From assembly GCA_001940925.1 (NCBI GenBank), contig MSGZ01000024.1, positions 246,090 through 310,089 on the forward strand: 64,000 nucleotides of DNA. Reading direction: 5' to 3'. Below the pieces are notes generated by a model. The model saw only the letters and a program-made list of their open reading frames with translations. It searched no databases and was not told where the DNA came from. Source of the stretch: Ruminococcus sp. Phil11. Lineage in GTDB: Bacteria > Bacillota > Clostridia > Oscillospirales > Ruminococcaceae. Each line of letters begins with the position of its first letter. Within the stretch, counting starts at the first letter, position 1. Positions 32,796 through 41,161 of this stretch are shown one piece after another. The translations under genes and the position numbers were made by a program.

Positions 32796-33569
32796 GTGCA
32801 CTGCATTACGAACTATGTGACGGCAGGTGTATGCGCGGACATGCTCCATGCCTGCGGTGCTTTGCCGATCATGGCGGATGCACCGGAGGAGGCTGCGGAG
32901 ATCACTGCAAACGCCGCAGCACTGACGCTCAATCTCGGGACGCTGAATCCGGCGCGTGCCTCTGCCATGCTGAAAGCAGGTCAGGCGGCAAACCGCCGCG
33001 GCATTCCGGTCGTGCTTGACCCGGTCGGAGCCGGTGCAACTGTTCTCCGCCGGGAGACTGCGGCGGCACTGCTGCAGTCCGTCCGGTTTTCCGCGATCCG
33101 GGGCAATGCGTCCGAGATCCGGTATCTGGCAGGCGTACATGCGGTCTGCAGCGGCGCGGATGTTTCCGCAGAGGACGCGCTCGAAACGCTGCAGGCGTCC
33201 TGCACGATCGCGAAGCAGCTTGCGGAGAAAACCGGTGCCGTCATCATGATGACCGGTGAAGTCGATCTGGTGACGGACGGCAATACCGCTTATGCGGTCA
33301 AAAACGGGCATCCGCTGATGTCCCGCATCACAGGCAGCGGGTGTATGCTTTCCGCAATGACGGCGGCATATCTTGCCGTCAGGCCGGAACAGCCGCTTGA
33401 TGCCTGCCTGACCGTGCTCTGCGCAATAGGGCTTGCCGGCGAAACAGCCGCAGGCCGCATGACCGCGCAGGACGGGAACGCATCGTTCCGGCGGTACCTG
33501 ACCGATGCGGTGTTCAATCTGACGGAACAGCAGCTTGAGGAGGGCGCACGCTATGAAGTTTTCCGCTGA
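32796..33569 (+). CDS. thiM: Hydroxyethylthiazole kinase
   Basis: This enzyme phosphorylates hydroxyethylthiazole for thiamine salvage. The ribokinase-like sequence has HCITNYVT, NLGTL, VLDPVGAGAT and the anion hole GSGCMLSA. GTG 32796 is the first standard start codon, but it sits at the conserved VHCITN strand, lacks a ribosome binding site and would remove the usual ~15-20 N-terminal residues. The frame is open back to 32745 and reads TDSSILSEIRQQKPR before that point. AAAGGAG at 32735-32741 is 9 bp from ACG 32751. The real start is therefore probably upstream and non-standard. The end overlaps thiE by 17 bp. Confidence 0.88.
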   Translation: MHCITNYVTAGVCADMLHACGALPIMADAPEEAAEITANAAALTLNLGTLNPARASAMLKAGQAANRRGIPVVLDPVGAGATVLRRETAAALLQSVRFSAIRGNASEIRYLAGVHAVCSGADVSAEDALETLQASCTIAKQLAEKTGAVIMMTGEVDLVTDGNTAYAVKNGHPLMSRITGSGCMLSAMTAAYLAVRPEQPLDACLTVLCAIGLAGETAAGRMTAQDGNASFRRYLTDAVFNLTEQQLEEGARYEVFR

Positions 33570-34185
33570 TATGCTTCGGCTCTATGCCGTCACCGACCGC
33601 CGCTGGCTCAACGGCAGAACGCTCGCCGGTGCGGTCGAATCCGCAATCCGCGGCGGCGTGACCTGCGTGCAGCTGCGCGAAAAATCGCTGGACGGCGGCG
33701 ATCTGCTGAATGAGGCAAAGCAGGTGCTTGCGGTCTGCCGGAAATATCATGTGCCGCTCATCATCAACGACGACCCGCAGATCGCGCTTGCCTGCGGTGC
33801 GGACGGCGTTCATGTCGGGCAGCAGGATATGTCCCCGCGCATTTTAAGGGCGATGCTCGGCCCGGAGAAGATCGTCGGCGTTTCCGCCGCGACTGTTGAC
33901 GAGGCGACTGCGGCAGTCAGGGACGGTGCCGATTATCTTGGATGCGGTGCGGTCTTTGCGACCGGCACGAAAACGAATACACGGCCGGTCGATGCGGCAA
34001 GGCTGCGCGCAGTCTGTGAAGCATCAAATGTGCCGGTCGTCGCGATCGGCGGCATTACCGCGGAGAATGTCCCGCAGCTTCGCGGCTCCGGCATTGCCGG
34101 GATCGCAGTTGTTTCTGCCATTTTCGCACAGCCTGACCCGGGAGCGGCGGCTGTCCAATTACGAACCATATCGGAGGAATTGTAA
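33553..34185 (+). CDS. thiE: Thiamine-phosphate synthase
   Basis: This enzyme couples hydroxymethylpyrimidine pyrophosphate with thiazole phosphate to give thiamine phosphate. The 210-residue TIM barrel has [10 protein letters not shown] at the start, [28 protein letters not shown] and the phosphate-binding [17 protein letters not shown] gives the ribosome binding site inside the end of thiM. The gene overlaps thiM by 17 bp, indicating translational coupling, and thiD follows after one base. Confidence 0.95.
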   Translation: MKFSADMLRLYAVTDRRWLNGRTLAGAVESAIRGGVTCVQLREKSLDGGDLLNEAKQVLAVCRKYHVPLIINDDPQIALACGADGVHVGQQDMSPRILRAMLGPEKIVGVSAATVDEATAAVRDGADYLGCGAVFATGTKTNTRPVDAARLRAVCEASNVPVVAIGGITAENVPQLRGSGIAGIAVVSAIFAQPDPGAAAVQLRTISEEL

Positions 34186-34186
34186 C

Positions 34187-34975
34187 ATGATCGGACGGGT
34201 ACTGACGATCGCAGGCTCTGATTCCGGCGGCGGTGCCGGGATCCAGGCGGATATCAAAACGATCACCATGCACGGATGCTACGCAATGAGCGTCATCACG
34301 GCACTGACCGCACAGAATACCTGCGGGGTCACCGGCATTCTGGAGGTTCCGCCGGAGTTTGTCGCGAAGCAGATGGACGCGGTCTTTCCCGATCTGAAGC
34401 CGGAGGCGGTCAAGATCGGTATGGTTTCCGGTGCGGCACTTGCGCATATCATTGCGGAAAAGCTGAAGGAATACCGGCCGCAGCATCTGGTCATTGACCC
34501 GGTCATGATCTCGACCAGCGGACACCGCCTGCTCCGGCAGGACGCTATGGATACGCTGACGGCGGAGCTGCTTCCGCTTGCAGATGTGCTGACGCCGAAT
34601 CTCCCCGAGGCCGAGGAGCTGACCGGCATGACAATCCGCGATATCCCGGCGATGCGGGAAGCTGCTGCGCTGCTCGCGGAGAAATTTGACGCGGCAGTGC
34701 TCGTCAAGGGCGGGCACCTGACCGATACCGCGACCGATGTGCTCTGCGAAAACGGCAAGGTCACGGAGCTGCCCGCCGTCCGCGTGGATACGTCCAATAC
34801 CCACGGAACCGGCTGTACGCTCTCCGCGGCAATTGCATCGAATCTCTCGAAGGGTATGTCCGTTATGGTCAGTACCTGTGCGGCAAAGGGCTATCTTTAT
34901 TCCGCGCTGCGCGCCGGTTTCGATATCGGCGAAGGCAGCGGCCCGCTGCTCCATAATTTCAACCTGACGGTCTGA
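34187..34975 (+). CDS. thiD: Hydroxymethylpyrimidine/phosphomethylpyrimidine kinase
   Basis: This kinase phosphorylates HMP and then HMP-phosphate, supplying the pyrimidine substrate of ThiE. The 262-residue ribokinase-like enzyme has [17 protein letters not shown] at residues 9-25, [11 protein letters not shown], and the C-terminal [13 protein letters not shown] anion hole. GGAGG lies upstream of ATG 34187. It is the last gene of the riboswitch-controlled operon, ended by the bidirectional terminator at 35019. Confidence 0.96.
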   Translation: MIGRVLTIAGSDSGGGAGIQADIKTITMHGCYAMSVITALTAQNTCGVTGILEVPPEFVAKQMDAVFPDLKPEAVKIGMVSGAALAHIIAEKLKEYRPQHLVIDPVMISTSGHRLLRQDAMDTLTAELLPLADVLTPNLPEAEELTGMTIRDIPAMREAAALLAEKFDAAVLVKGGHLTDTATDVLCENGKVTELPAVRVDTSNTHGTGCTLSAAIASNLSKGMSVMVSTCAAKGYLYSALRAGFDIGEGSGPLLHNFNLTV

Positions 34976-35018
34976 CCGTGATACAAAGCGTGTCTATGCA
35001 GACCCCGTTATGATCAAA

Positions 35019-35050
35019 AAAGGGCACTGACCAACCGGTCGGTGCCCTTT
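35019..35050. terminator. Bidirectional terminator between thiD and the GNAT gene
   Basis: AAAGGGCACTGACC pairs with GGTCGGTGCCCTTT (one mismatch), with A- and T-runs on both sides. Confidence 0.9.
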
Positions 35051-35056
35051 CTGCCG

Positions 35057-35527
35057 TTATTTCAGATACATCACATAGATCTGACAGGGATTCGCTTCAT
35101 CCCAGAGCGGGAGCACCTCGAACTCCTGAAAGCCGCAGGCGAGATAAAAGCGGTTCGTCGCGTCGTATTCCGGATACACGCCCATTTTGACCGTTTTCAC
35201 CTGCATAAATGAATAGCCCGCAGCCGCGGCGGATTCCTTTGCCTGTTCAAAGAGCATTCTGCCGATGCCCTGCCGGTGCATCCGTTTCAGAATGCCCGTG
35301 ACCGCAAGCTCGACGGTCGCGGAGCCGGTCTCCTTTAAGCAGAGAAAGCCGACTGCCTCCGTGCCGTCAAAGGCCGCAAAGACGGGCTGCTCTGCGCTTT
35401 CTGCGATGTAATTTTCCCGGCTTTCCTCGATCTCAAACCATTCCGGCAGTGCTTCGAGGATCTGCCGGACGATCTGCTGTTTTTCCGCAGGCTCCGTGAC
35501 CTGCCGGACTGTAATATCATGATTCAT
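35057..35527 (-). CDS. GNAT-family N-acetyltransferase
   Basis: The 156-residue GNAT protein has a beta-4 strand (ATVELAVTGI), the acetyl-CoA loop RMHRQGIGRMLFEQA (R/QxxGxG/A), and a C-terminal NRFYLACGFQEF segment. The substrate is unknown; such proteins acetylate amines or proteins. The start overlaps the stop of the upstream methyltransferase gene (ATGA at 35524-35527), so the two form an operon. Confidence 0.88.
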   Translation of the reverse strand: MNHDITVRQVTEPAEKQQIVRQILEALPEWFEIEESRENYIAESAEQPVFAAFDGTEAVGFLCLKETGSATVELAVTGILKRMHRQGIGRMLFEQAKESAAAAGYSFMQVKTVKMGVYPEYDATNRFYLACGFQEFEVLPLWDEANPCQIYVMYLK

Positions 35528-36351
35528 ACTGTTCTCCTTCTCAGTTCCCAGAATGCGACCGCACTTGCAGCGGCGACATTCAGCGAATCGACACCGTGCT
35601 GCATCGGGATGCGGACGGTGAAATCACATGCCGCGATCGTTGCGGGGGAGAGCCCCTCGCCCTCCGTACCGAGCACGACAGCCAGCTTCTCCGATTGGCT
35701 GACGGCGGGGTCGTCGATGCTGACGGAATCGTCGCAGAGTGCCATTGCCGCAGCGCGGAATCCGAAGTTCCGCAGCAGCCTGACCGCATCCGCGGCGTCC
35801 GGCGCATCCGGCAGGTACATCCACGGAATCTGAAATACGGTGCCCATGCTGACCCGTGCCGCCCGCCGGTAGAGCGGGTCCGTGCAGCCGGCGGTCAGCA
35901 GCACGGCGTCCGTGCCGAGTGCCGCCGCAGAGCGGAAGATCGCCCCGAGATTCGTCGGGTTCATGATGTTTTCAAGTACCGCAATGCGGCTGAATTCCGC
36001 GAGTGTTTCAGGCAGGAAAGCAGTTTTCCGCCGCCGCATCGCGCAGAGCACCCCGCGGGTCAGGTGAATGCCCGGGACCGTGTTCAGCGTCTCCGCCTCC
36101 GCAAGATAAACGGGGATATCCCCGCAGTCTGCAAGGATCGCCTGCACCTGCTGATTCAGCTGCTTTCCGTCGATCAGGAACGAGACCGGCTGATAGCCGC
36201 TCCGCAGCGCGCGCTCGATGACATTCGGGCTCTCCGCAAGAAAGAGCCCCGGCTCCGGTTCATAATAATGGTAAAGCTGCGTTTCCGAGCAGGAAAGCCA
36301 GTCCTGCCACGGCGATTCCGACAGCGTTTGAATATCGTGAAATACAGGCAT
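35524..36351 (-). CDS. SpoU/TrmH-type RNA 2'-O-methyltransferase
   Basis: The 275-residue protein is predicted to methylate a ribose 2'-OH of tRNA or rRNA. It has an N-terminal substrate-binding domain (about 1-110) and a SPOUT knot domain with NIMNPTNLGAIFRSAAALG (motif 1), VLGTEGEGLSP (motif 2) and MQHGVDSLNVAAA (motif 3). The target nucleotide cannot be told from sequence. The ATG at 36351 (MPVFHD) has ACGGAG upstream and is preferred over an upstream ATG at 36402. It is co-transcribed with the GNAT gene. Confidence 0.9.
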   Translation of the reverse strand: MPVFHDIQTLSESPWQDWLSCSETQLYHYYEPEPGLFLAESPNVIERALRSGYQPVSFLIDGKQLNQQVQAILADCGDIPVYLAEAETLNTVPGIHLTRGVLCAMRRRKTAFLPETLAEFSRIAVLENIMNPTNLGAIFRSAAALGTDAVLLTAGCTDPLYRRAARVSMGTVFQIPWMYLPDAPDAADAVRLLRNFGFRAAAMALCDDSVSIDDPAVSQSEKLAVVLGTEGEGLSPATIAACDFTVRIPMQHGVDSLNVAAASAVAFWELRRRTV

Positions 36352-36463
36352 GATGCACTCCGTTTCCTGCGGGGGATCCCCGCGGTTCCTGCAAGAATAC
36401 ATCCATTATAGCAAAAGCCGCTGTAATTGTCAACTGCTGCGCCGAAATCGGCAGATTTACCAC

Positions 36464-36492
36464 TTGACAAATACCGGAAATCAGTATATAAT
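36464..36492 (+). promoter_or_regulatory. SigA-type promoter for the XRE-cupin / acyl-CoA synthetase pair
   Basis: TTGACA at 36464-36469 and TATAAT at 36487-36492 with 17 bp spacing. Confidence 0.85.
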
Positions 36493-36588
36493 GAAGGTTA
36501 CGGACGTAACGGATTCAGTATGGAAATATGCGGGAAAATTCCCGCCTGACAGAACCGAAAACTATGGAGATAAACGGAGGTTTACACG

Positions 36589-37134
36589 ATGGAACAAATC
36601 AGTGAGATCACCGCACGCATCCGTGAACTGCGTGAGGTATGCGATTATACGCAGGAACAGCTTGCTGAGGAACTCGGCCTGACGGCGGAGCAGTATGCAG
36701 GCTATGAGCAGAACGGCGATTTCCCGATCAGCGTGATCTATGAGATCGCCAACAAATTCAAGGTCGATTTCAACGAGCTTGTTACCGGCGAGCCGAGCCG
36801 CATCGACACCTATCAGGTCGTGCGCCGCGGTCACGGCAAGAGCATCAGCCGGTTCCCCGGCTATCGCTTCAAGGACCTTGCATTCCGCTTTGCAGACAAG
36901 GTCATGCAGCCGCTGCTGGTCACACTGGAGCCGTCCGATGAGCCCGCAAAGCTCGTAACACATACCGGTCAGGAGTTCAACCTCGTTCTGAAGGGCAGCA
37001 TTGCCGTTGTGTTCGAGGATCAGGAGATCATCCTCAATGAGGGCGATTCGATCTACTTCAACCCGACCTATCCGCACGGTCAGCGCTGCCACGGCGATAC
37101 CAAGGCGCGCTTCCTGACCATGATTGCGGAATAA
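36589..37134 (+). CDS. XRE-family regulator with C-terminal cupin domain
   Basis: The 181-residue protein has an N-terminal helix-turn-helix (about 8-62; YTQEQLAEELGLTAEQYAGY) and a C-terminal cupin barrel (about 105-180) with HTGQEFNLVLKGS and EGDSIYFNPTYPHGQ motifs. It probably senses a small molecule. It lies 56 bp upstream of the acyl-CoA synthetase and shares its promoter. This regulator/synthetase pairing is common in Clostridia and suggests autoregulation of the pair or sensing of a carboxylate or CoA ester. GGAGG precedes ATG 36589. Confidence 0.9.
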   Translation: MEQISEITARIRELREVCDYTQEQLAEELGLTAEQYAGYEQNGDFPISVIYEIANKFKVDFNELVTGEPSRIDTYQVVRRGHGKSISRFPGYRFKDLAFRFADKVMQPLLVTLEPSDEPAKLVTHTGQEFNLVLKGSIAVVFEDQEIILNEGDSIYFNPTYPHGQRCHGDTKARFLTMIAE

Positions 37135-37190
37135 GCGAATGATCGTGAAAAAATAAGCATTTACATCATATAAAGGAGATTTGATTTATC

Positions 37191-38867
37191 ATGCTGCTTG
37201 ACCGATATCTGCCCAGGATCGACTTTGATTCCTACGAGGACTTCGTGACGAATTACCGCGTCAATGTGCCGGAGGATTTCAACTTCGGCTGGGACATTGT
37301 CGATGAATGGGCAAAGCAGGAGCCGGAGAAGAAAGCAATGGTCTGGCTCAGCCATGACAAGAAGGAGCGCACCTTTACCTTTACCGAGATCTCGAAGCTG
37401 TCCAATCAGACATGTCATTATTTCCGCAGCCTCGGCCTGAAAAAGGGCGATGTCGTCCTGCTGATCCTGCGCCGCCGCTGGGAATACTGGGTCATCGCGA
37501 CTGCGCTGCACAAGCTCGGCGTCATCCTGATCCCGGGCAATCTGCTGTTCACGACGCACGATATCGCATACCGCGGCAATATGGCGGAGATCTCCGCGAT
37601 CATTGCCTGCGATGACGAATACATCCGCGGCCAGATCGACGGTGCCGCTCCGCAGATCAAGACGCTGCGCAAGCTGATCGCCGTTGCAGAGCCGCGTGAG
37701 GGCTGGGACTATTTCGAGGACGAGATCGCAAAGTATCCGGATACGTTCGAGCGTCCGACCGGCGATCAGGCGACCAAAGCGACCGATACTATGCTGATCT
37801 ACTTCACATCCGGCTCGACCGGTATGCCGAAAATGGTCTGCCACAACTTTGCACATCCGCTCGGCCATATCGTTACCGCAAAATACTGGCATCAGGTGCA
37901 GGAGAATAAACTGCATATGTCGATTTCGGATTCCGGCTGGGCGAAGTTCGGCTGGGGTAAGATCTACGGCCAGTGGATCTGCGGCGCAATTCAGTTTGTG
38001 TACGATTTCACCGGCAGATTCGATGCGAAGGATATGCTGTCCGTCATCAGCAAGTACAAGCTGACGACCTTCTGCGCACCGCCGACGATGTACCGCTTCA
38101 TGCTGCAGGAGGATATGACGCAGTTCGATCTGTCGTCGATCCAGAACTTCTGCAACGCGGGCGAGCCGCTGAATCCGGAGGTCTTTAACCGCATTTACGA
38201 GCTGACCGGCAAGAAGATGCGCGAGGGCTTCGGTCAGACCGAGGGCACCGTGCTGATCGCAAACTTCCCGTGGATCGACCCGAAGCCGGGCTCTACCGGA
38301 AAGCCGTCGCCGCTGTATAACATTCACCTGCTCCGTCCGGACGGCACCGAATGCGAGGACGGCGAGGAAGGCAGCATCATGGCCTGCGGCATTGACAGGC
38401 AGCACCCGACGGGTCTGTTCTGCGGCTACTACAAGAATCCGGAGCTGACAAAGGCTGTGCTCGGCGGCAAGAATTACGATACCGGCGACGTTGCATGGCG
38501 CGATTCCAAGGGCTATTACTGGTTCGTCGGCAGAAACGACGACGTTATCAAATGTTCCGGCTACCGCATCGGCCCGTTTGAGGTCGAGAGTGCGTTGCTG
38601 ACGCATCCGGCGGTCGTGGAATCCGCGATCACGGGTGCTCCGGACCCGATCCGCGGACAGGTCGTCAAGGCGACGGTCGTGCTGGCAAAGGGCTATACGC
38701 CGTCTCCGGAGCTCACCAAGGAGCTGCAGAATCATGTGAAAAAGGAGACTGCGCCGTATAAGTATCCGCGTGTGATCGAGTATGTGGACGAGCTGCCCAA
38801 GACGCTCGGCGGCAAGATCAAGCGTGCACAGATCCGCCACACTGATGAGGAAAATGCCGCGAAATAA
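37191..38867 (+). CDS. AMP-forming acyl-CoA synthetase
   Basis: This is predicted to activate a carboxylic acid with ATP and CoA. The 558-residue ANL-superfamily enzyme has the P-loop YFTSGSTGMPKM (about residue 203-214), the FGQTEG motif, YDTGDVAW, GYRIGPFEVE at the hinge, and the catalytic Lys region KTLGGKIKRAQIR near the C-terminus. The sequence is closest in style to medium-chain/acetyl-type synthetases; chain length cannot be decided. AAAGGAG precedes ATG 37191. Two terminators follow. Confidence 0.93.
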   Translation: MLLDRYLPRIDFDSYEDFVTNYRVNVPEDFNFGWDIVDEWAKQEPEKKAMVWLSHDKKERTFTFTEISKLSNQTCHYFRSLGLKKGDVVLLILRRRWEYWVIATALHKLGVILIPGNLLFTTHDIAYRGNMAEISAIIACDDEYIRGQIDGAAPQIKTLRKLIAVAEPREGWDYFEDEIAKYPDTFERPTGDQATKATDTMLIYFTSGSTGMPKMVCHNFAHPLGHIVTAKYWHQVQENKLHMSISDSGWAKFGWGKIYGQWICGAIQFVYDFTGRFDAKDMLSVISKYKLTTFCAPPTMYRFMLQEDMTQFDLSSIQNFCNAGEPLNPEVFNRIYELTGKKMREGFGQTEGTVLIANFPWIDPKPGSTGKPSPLYNIHLLRPDGTECEDGEEGSIMACGIDRQHPTGLFCGYYKNPELTKAVLGGKNYDTGDVAWRDSKGYYWFVGRNDDVIKCSGYRIGPFEVESALLTHPAVVESAITGAPDPIRGQVVKATVVLAKGYTPSPELTKELQNHVKKETAPYKYPRVIEYVDELPKTLGGKIKRAQIRHTDEENAAK

Positions 38868-38882
38868 ACATATATCCAATAC

Positions 38883-38913
38883 AGCACTGATCGGAGACGG
38901 TCAGTGCTTTTTT
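38883..38913 (+). terminator. Terminator of the acyl-CoA synthetase gene
   Basis: AGCACTGA pairs with TCAGTGCT, followed by TTTTTTAT. Confidence 0.85.
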
Positions 38914-38925
38914 ATCTCACCGCGC

Positions 38926-38962
38926 AAAAAAGGACGCCGACTTGTCTGTCAGCGTCCTTTTG
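38926..38962 (-). terminator. Terminator of the CE3 esterase gene
   Basis: AAAAGGACGC pairs with GCGTCCTTTT around GAC/GTC. On the minus strand it ends in a T-run. Confidence 0.8.
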
Positions 38963-38977
38963 GTTTTCGGCTTTGCC

Positions 38978-40900
38978 TTAGACGATCTCGTCAATCAGGC
39001 GCGCAATGTATTTCAGGATCATTGTCGCATCGTCCATGGTGATGCCGCCGTCCTTGTCGCAGTCTGCATTCGCTCTGCCGGTATCGGTGATGTTTGCAGT
39101 TTGATCTGCAACCACAAAGCGGCAGATCAGAACCGCATCCGAAACGTCAACCTTGCCGTCGCAGGTTGCGTCGCCGCGTTTTGTGATCTGTGCCGGTGCC
39201 GGCGTTGTGACTGCTTCGGTCGTCGTGGTCGTAGTCGTGGTGACCGGCTCGGTGGTCGTTGTAGTTGTCGTGGTGGTGGTGGTCGTGACAACGGTCGTAA
39301 CGGCCGGTGCCTGTGCGCTCAGATACTCGTCCACAAGGCCTGCGAAGTATTTGCCCATTTTCTCGTAGCCGCGTGCATTCGGGTGAACGCCGTCGCCGAG
39401 ATCGTTCGTGCCGTCCAGACAGCCGTGGATATCCGCGAAGGTGACGTTCTTGCCCGCGCTCTTGTACTCATTCGCCACATTCTTGACGATATCATTGTAG
39501 CTTGCGATCTTCTGGGCAGTATTGCCGCCGCCGCCGAAGAATCCGCCGCCGAGCTCCGGAATGCTGGAGAGGAAGATCATGCAGCCGGACGGCATTTCCT
39601 TGATCAGATAGTCCATGAGCTCGCGCAGGTCGCTTTCGCACTCCTGCATGGAGCGGTTCGAGTTCATGTCGTTCGTGCCGATGATGAGCAGAATCACATC
39701 CGGCTGACCGGATTTCAGTGCGTTCTTCTTCTGCAGCGTCTCCATGAGGCCGTCGCCGTAGCCGCCCTGATGATACTTGATCGTATAGCCGCTGTAGCCG
39801 GCGTGGTTGTTGTCGTAGGTGACGCTCTTGCCGTTATAGTTGAAGGACGCGGTATCGGGTCCCTCCGGGCCGACCATGTCGATCTTGGAATAACCCTTTT
39901 CCTTCATGAAATAATCGAAGTATTTTCTGTAGCCGCCGTCGTCTCCCATTCCGAAGGTGATCGAGTCACCGGCGGGCATGATCTTATAGGCCTTGTCCTT
40001 GCCGCCGCCCGACGAAGGCGTGGAAGGATTGGAGGGCGATACCGTCGTGGTCGGCGTTGACGGTCCCCACGGGTCCCACGGACTCTGCGGTGCAGTTGTC
40101 GTTTGCGGCTGCTGGGGCTGACTGCTGCTGCCGTTCTTCAGATAATCCTCGATCAGACCGGCAAAATACTTGCCCATTTTTTCGTAGCCGCGCGCATTCG
40201 GGTGCACGCCGTCGCCCAGATCGTTCGTACCGTCCAGACAGCCGTGAATATCCGCAAAGGTGACGTTCTTGCCGTTTCCTTTGTACTCATTTGCAACATT
40301 TTTGACGATATCATTGTAGCTCGCGATCTTCTGGGTTGTGTTGCCGCCGCCGAAGAATCCGCCTGCAAGCTCCGGAATCGTTGAGAGGAAGATCATGCAT
40401 CCGGAAGGCATTTCCTTGATCAGGTAATCCATGAGCTCACGCAGATCGCTCTCGCATTCCTGCATCGAGCGGTTGGAGTTCATGTCGTTCGTGCCGATGA
40501 TCAGCAGAATGATATCCGGCTGACCCGATTTCAGTGCGTTTTTCTTTTGCAGTGTCTCCATGAGGCCGTCGCCGTATCCGCCCTGATGATACTTGATCGT
40601 GTATCCGCTGTAGCCTGCATGGTTATTGTCGTAGGTGACATTCTGGCCGTTGTAGTTGAAAGACGCGGTATCGGGACCCTCCGGGCCGACCATGTCAAAG
40701 TCGATGTTCTTCTGCTTGAGCTGGACATCCAGATACTTTCGGTAGCCGCCGTCGTCGCCCATGCCGAAGGTGATCGAGTCACCGGCCGGCATGATCTTGA
40801 TTTTGTCCGCTGCAGCAACATTTTGCCGCGCCGGACTGATTCTCGGGATAGCAGCCGCTGCAAGCACAGCGGAAGCCAGAAGCGCGAATAGCTTTTTCAT
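38978..40900 (-). CDS. Secreted tandem CE3-type acetyl xylan esterase with dockerin
   Basis: This is predicted to deacetylate xylan as a cellulosome subunit. The 640 residues comprise a signal peptide (MKKLFALLASAVLAAAA), SGNH domain 1 (about 33-255), a Pro/Ser/Thr linker, SGNH domain 2 (about 303-520), a Thr-rich linker (about 527-570), and a C-terminal dockerin with GDATCDGKVDVSDAVL and ADCDKDGGITMDDATM calcium loops. Each SGNH domain has PAGDSITFGMG, IIGTNDMNSN and GVHPNARGY. The two domains are nearly identical over ~200 residues, a recent internal duplication. AGGAGG precedes ATG 40900. It converges on the acyl-CoA synthetase gene. Confidence 0.93.
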   Translation of the reverse strand: MKKLFALLASAVLAAAAIPRISPARQNVAAADKIKIMPAGDSITFGMGDDGGYRKYLDVQLKQKNIDFDMVGPEGPDTASFNYNGQNVTYDNNHAGYSGYTIKYHQGGYGDGLMETLQKKNALKSGQPDIILLIIGTNDMNSNRSMQECESDLRELMDYLIKEMPSGCMIFLSTIPELAGGFFGGGNTTQKIASYNDIVKNVANEYKGNGKNVTFADIHGCLDGTNDLGDGVHPNARGYEKMGKYFAGLIEDYLKNGSSSQPQQPQTTTAPQSPWDPWGPSTPTTTVSPSNPSTPSSGGGKDKAYKIMPAGDSITFGMGDDGGYRKYFDYFMKEKGYSKIDMVGPEGPDTASFNYNGKSVTYDNNHAGYSGYTIKYHQGGYGDGLMETLQKKNALKSGQPDVILLIIGTNDMNSNRSMQECESDLRELMDYLIKEMPSGCMIFLSSIPELGGGFFGGGGNTAQKIASYNDIVKNVANEYKSAGKNVTFADIHGCLDGTNDLGDGVHPNARGYEKMGKYFAGLVDEYLSAQAPAVTTVVTTTTTTTTTTTTEPVTTTTTTTTEAVTTPAPAQITKRGDATCDGKVDVSDAVLICRFVVADQTANITDTGRANADCDKDGGITMDDATMILKYIARLIDEIV

Positions 40901-41007
40901 AGTTTGAATCCTCCTTAACTTCGTTGAAAAAAGCTGATGAATCGCTGTTCCCCCAAGAAATGAAACAAATCACATCATTTTATTATCGTATTCTATCTCT
41001 GTTTAAC

Positions 41008-41036
41008 AGTATAGGACGAATTCTGCGGATTCGCAA
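41008..41036 (-). promoter_or_regulatory. Promoter of the CE3 esterase gene
   Basis: On the minus strand TTGCGA (41036-41031) and TATACT (41013-41008), 17 bp apart. Confidence 0.65.
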
Positions 41037-41042
41037 ATCTGA

Positions 41043-41064
41043 AATTGCGGATTGTTCCGCAATT
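41043..41064. promoter_or_regulatory. Perfect 22-bp palindrome upstream of the CE3 promoter
   Basis: AATTGCGGA - TTGT - TCCGCAATT, six bases upstream of the -35 hexamer, followed by a second imperfect palindrome (AATTATTGCGTAATT, 41061-41075). The position fits an activator operator. Confidence 0.55.
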
Positions 41065-41116
41065 ATTGCGTAATTGCTTCTGTTTTCACATCGAATCTTA
41101 AATAAACTGTAATAAA

Positions 41117-41152
41117 AGGCGGAGAACCGTTCAGGTTCTCCGCCTTGTTTAT
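41117..41152 (-). terminator. Terminator of the GH30 gene
   Basis: AAGGCGGAGAACC pairs perfectly with GGTTCTCCGCCTT, with T-rich sequence on the minus-strand exit. Confidence 0.85.
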
Positions 41153-41161
41153 GCAGCGCGC

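Noticed and set aside
32796..32798. GTG 32796 as the confident start of thiM
   Set aside because: It lies on the conserved VHCITN strand and has no ribosome binding site; kept only as the first standard start codon.
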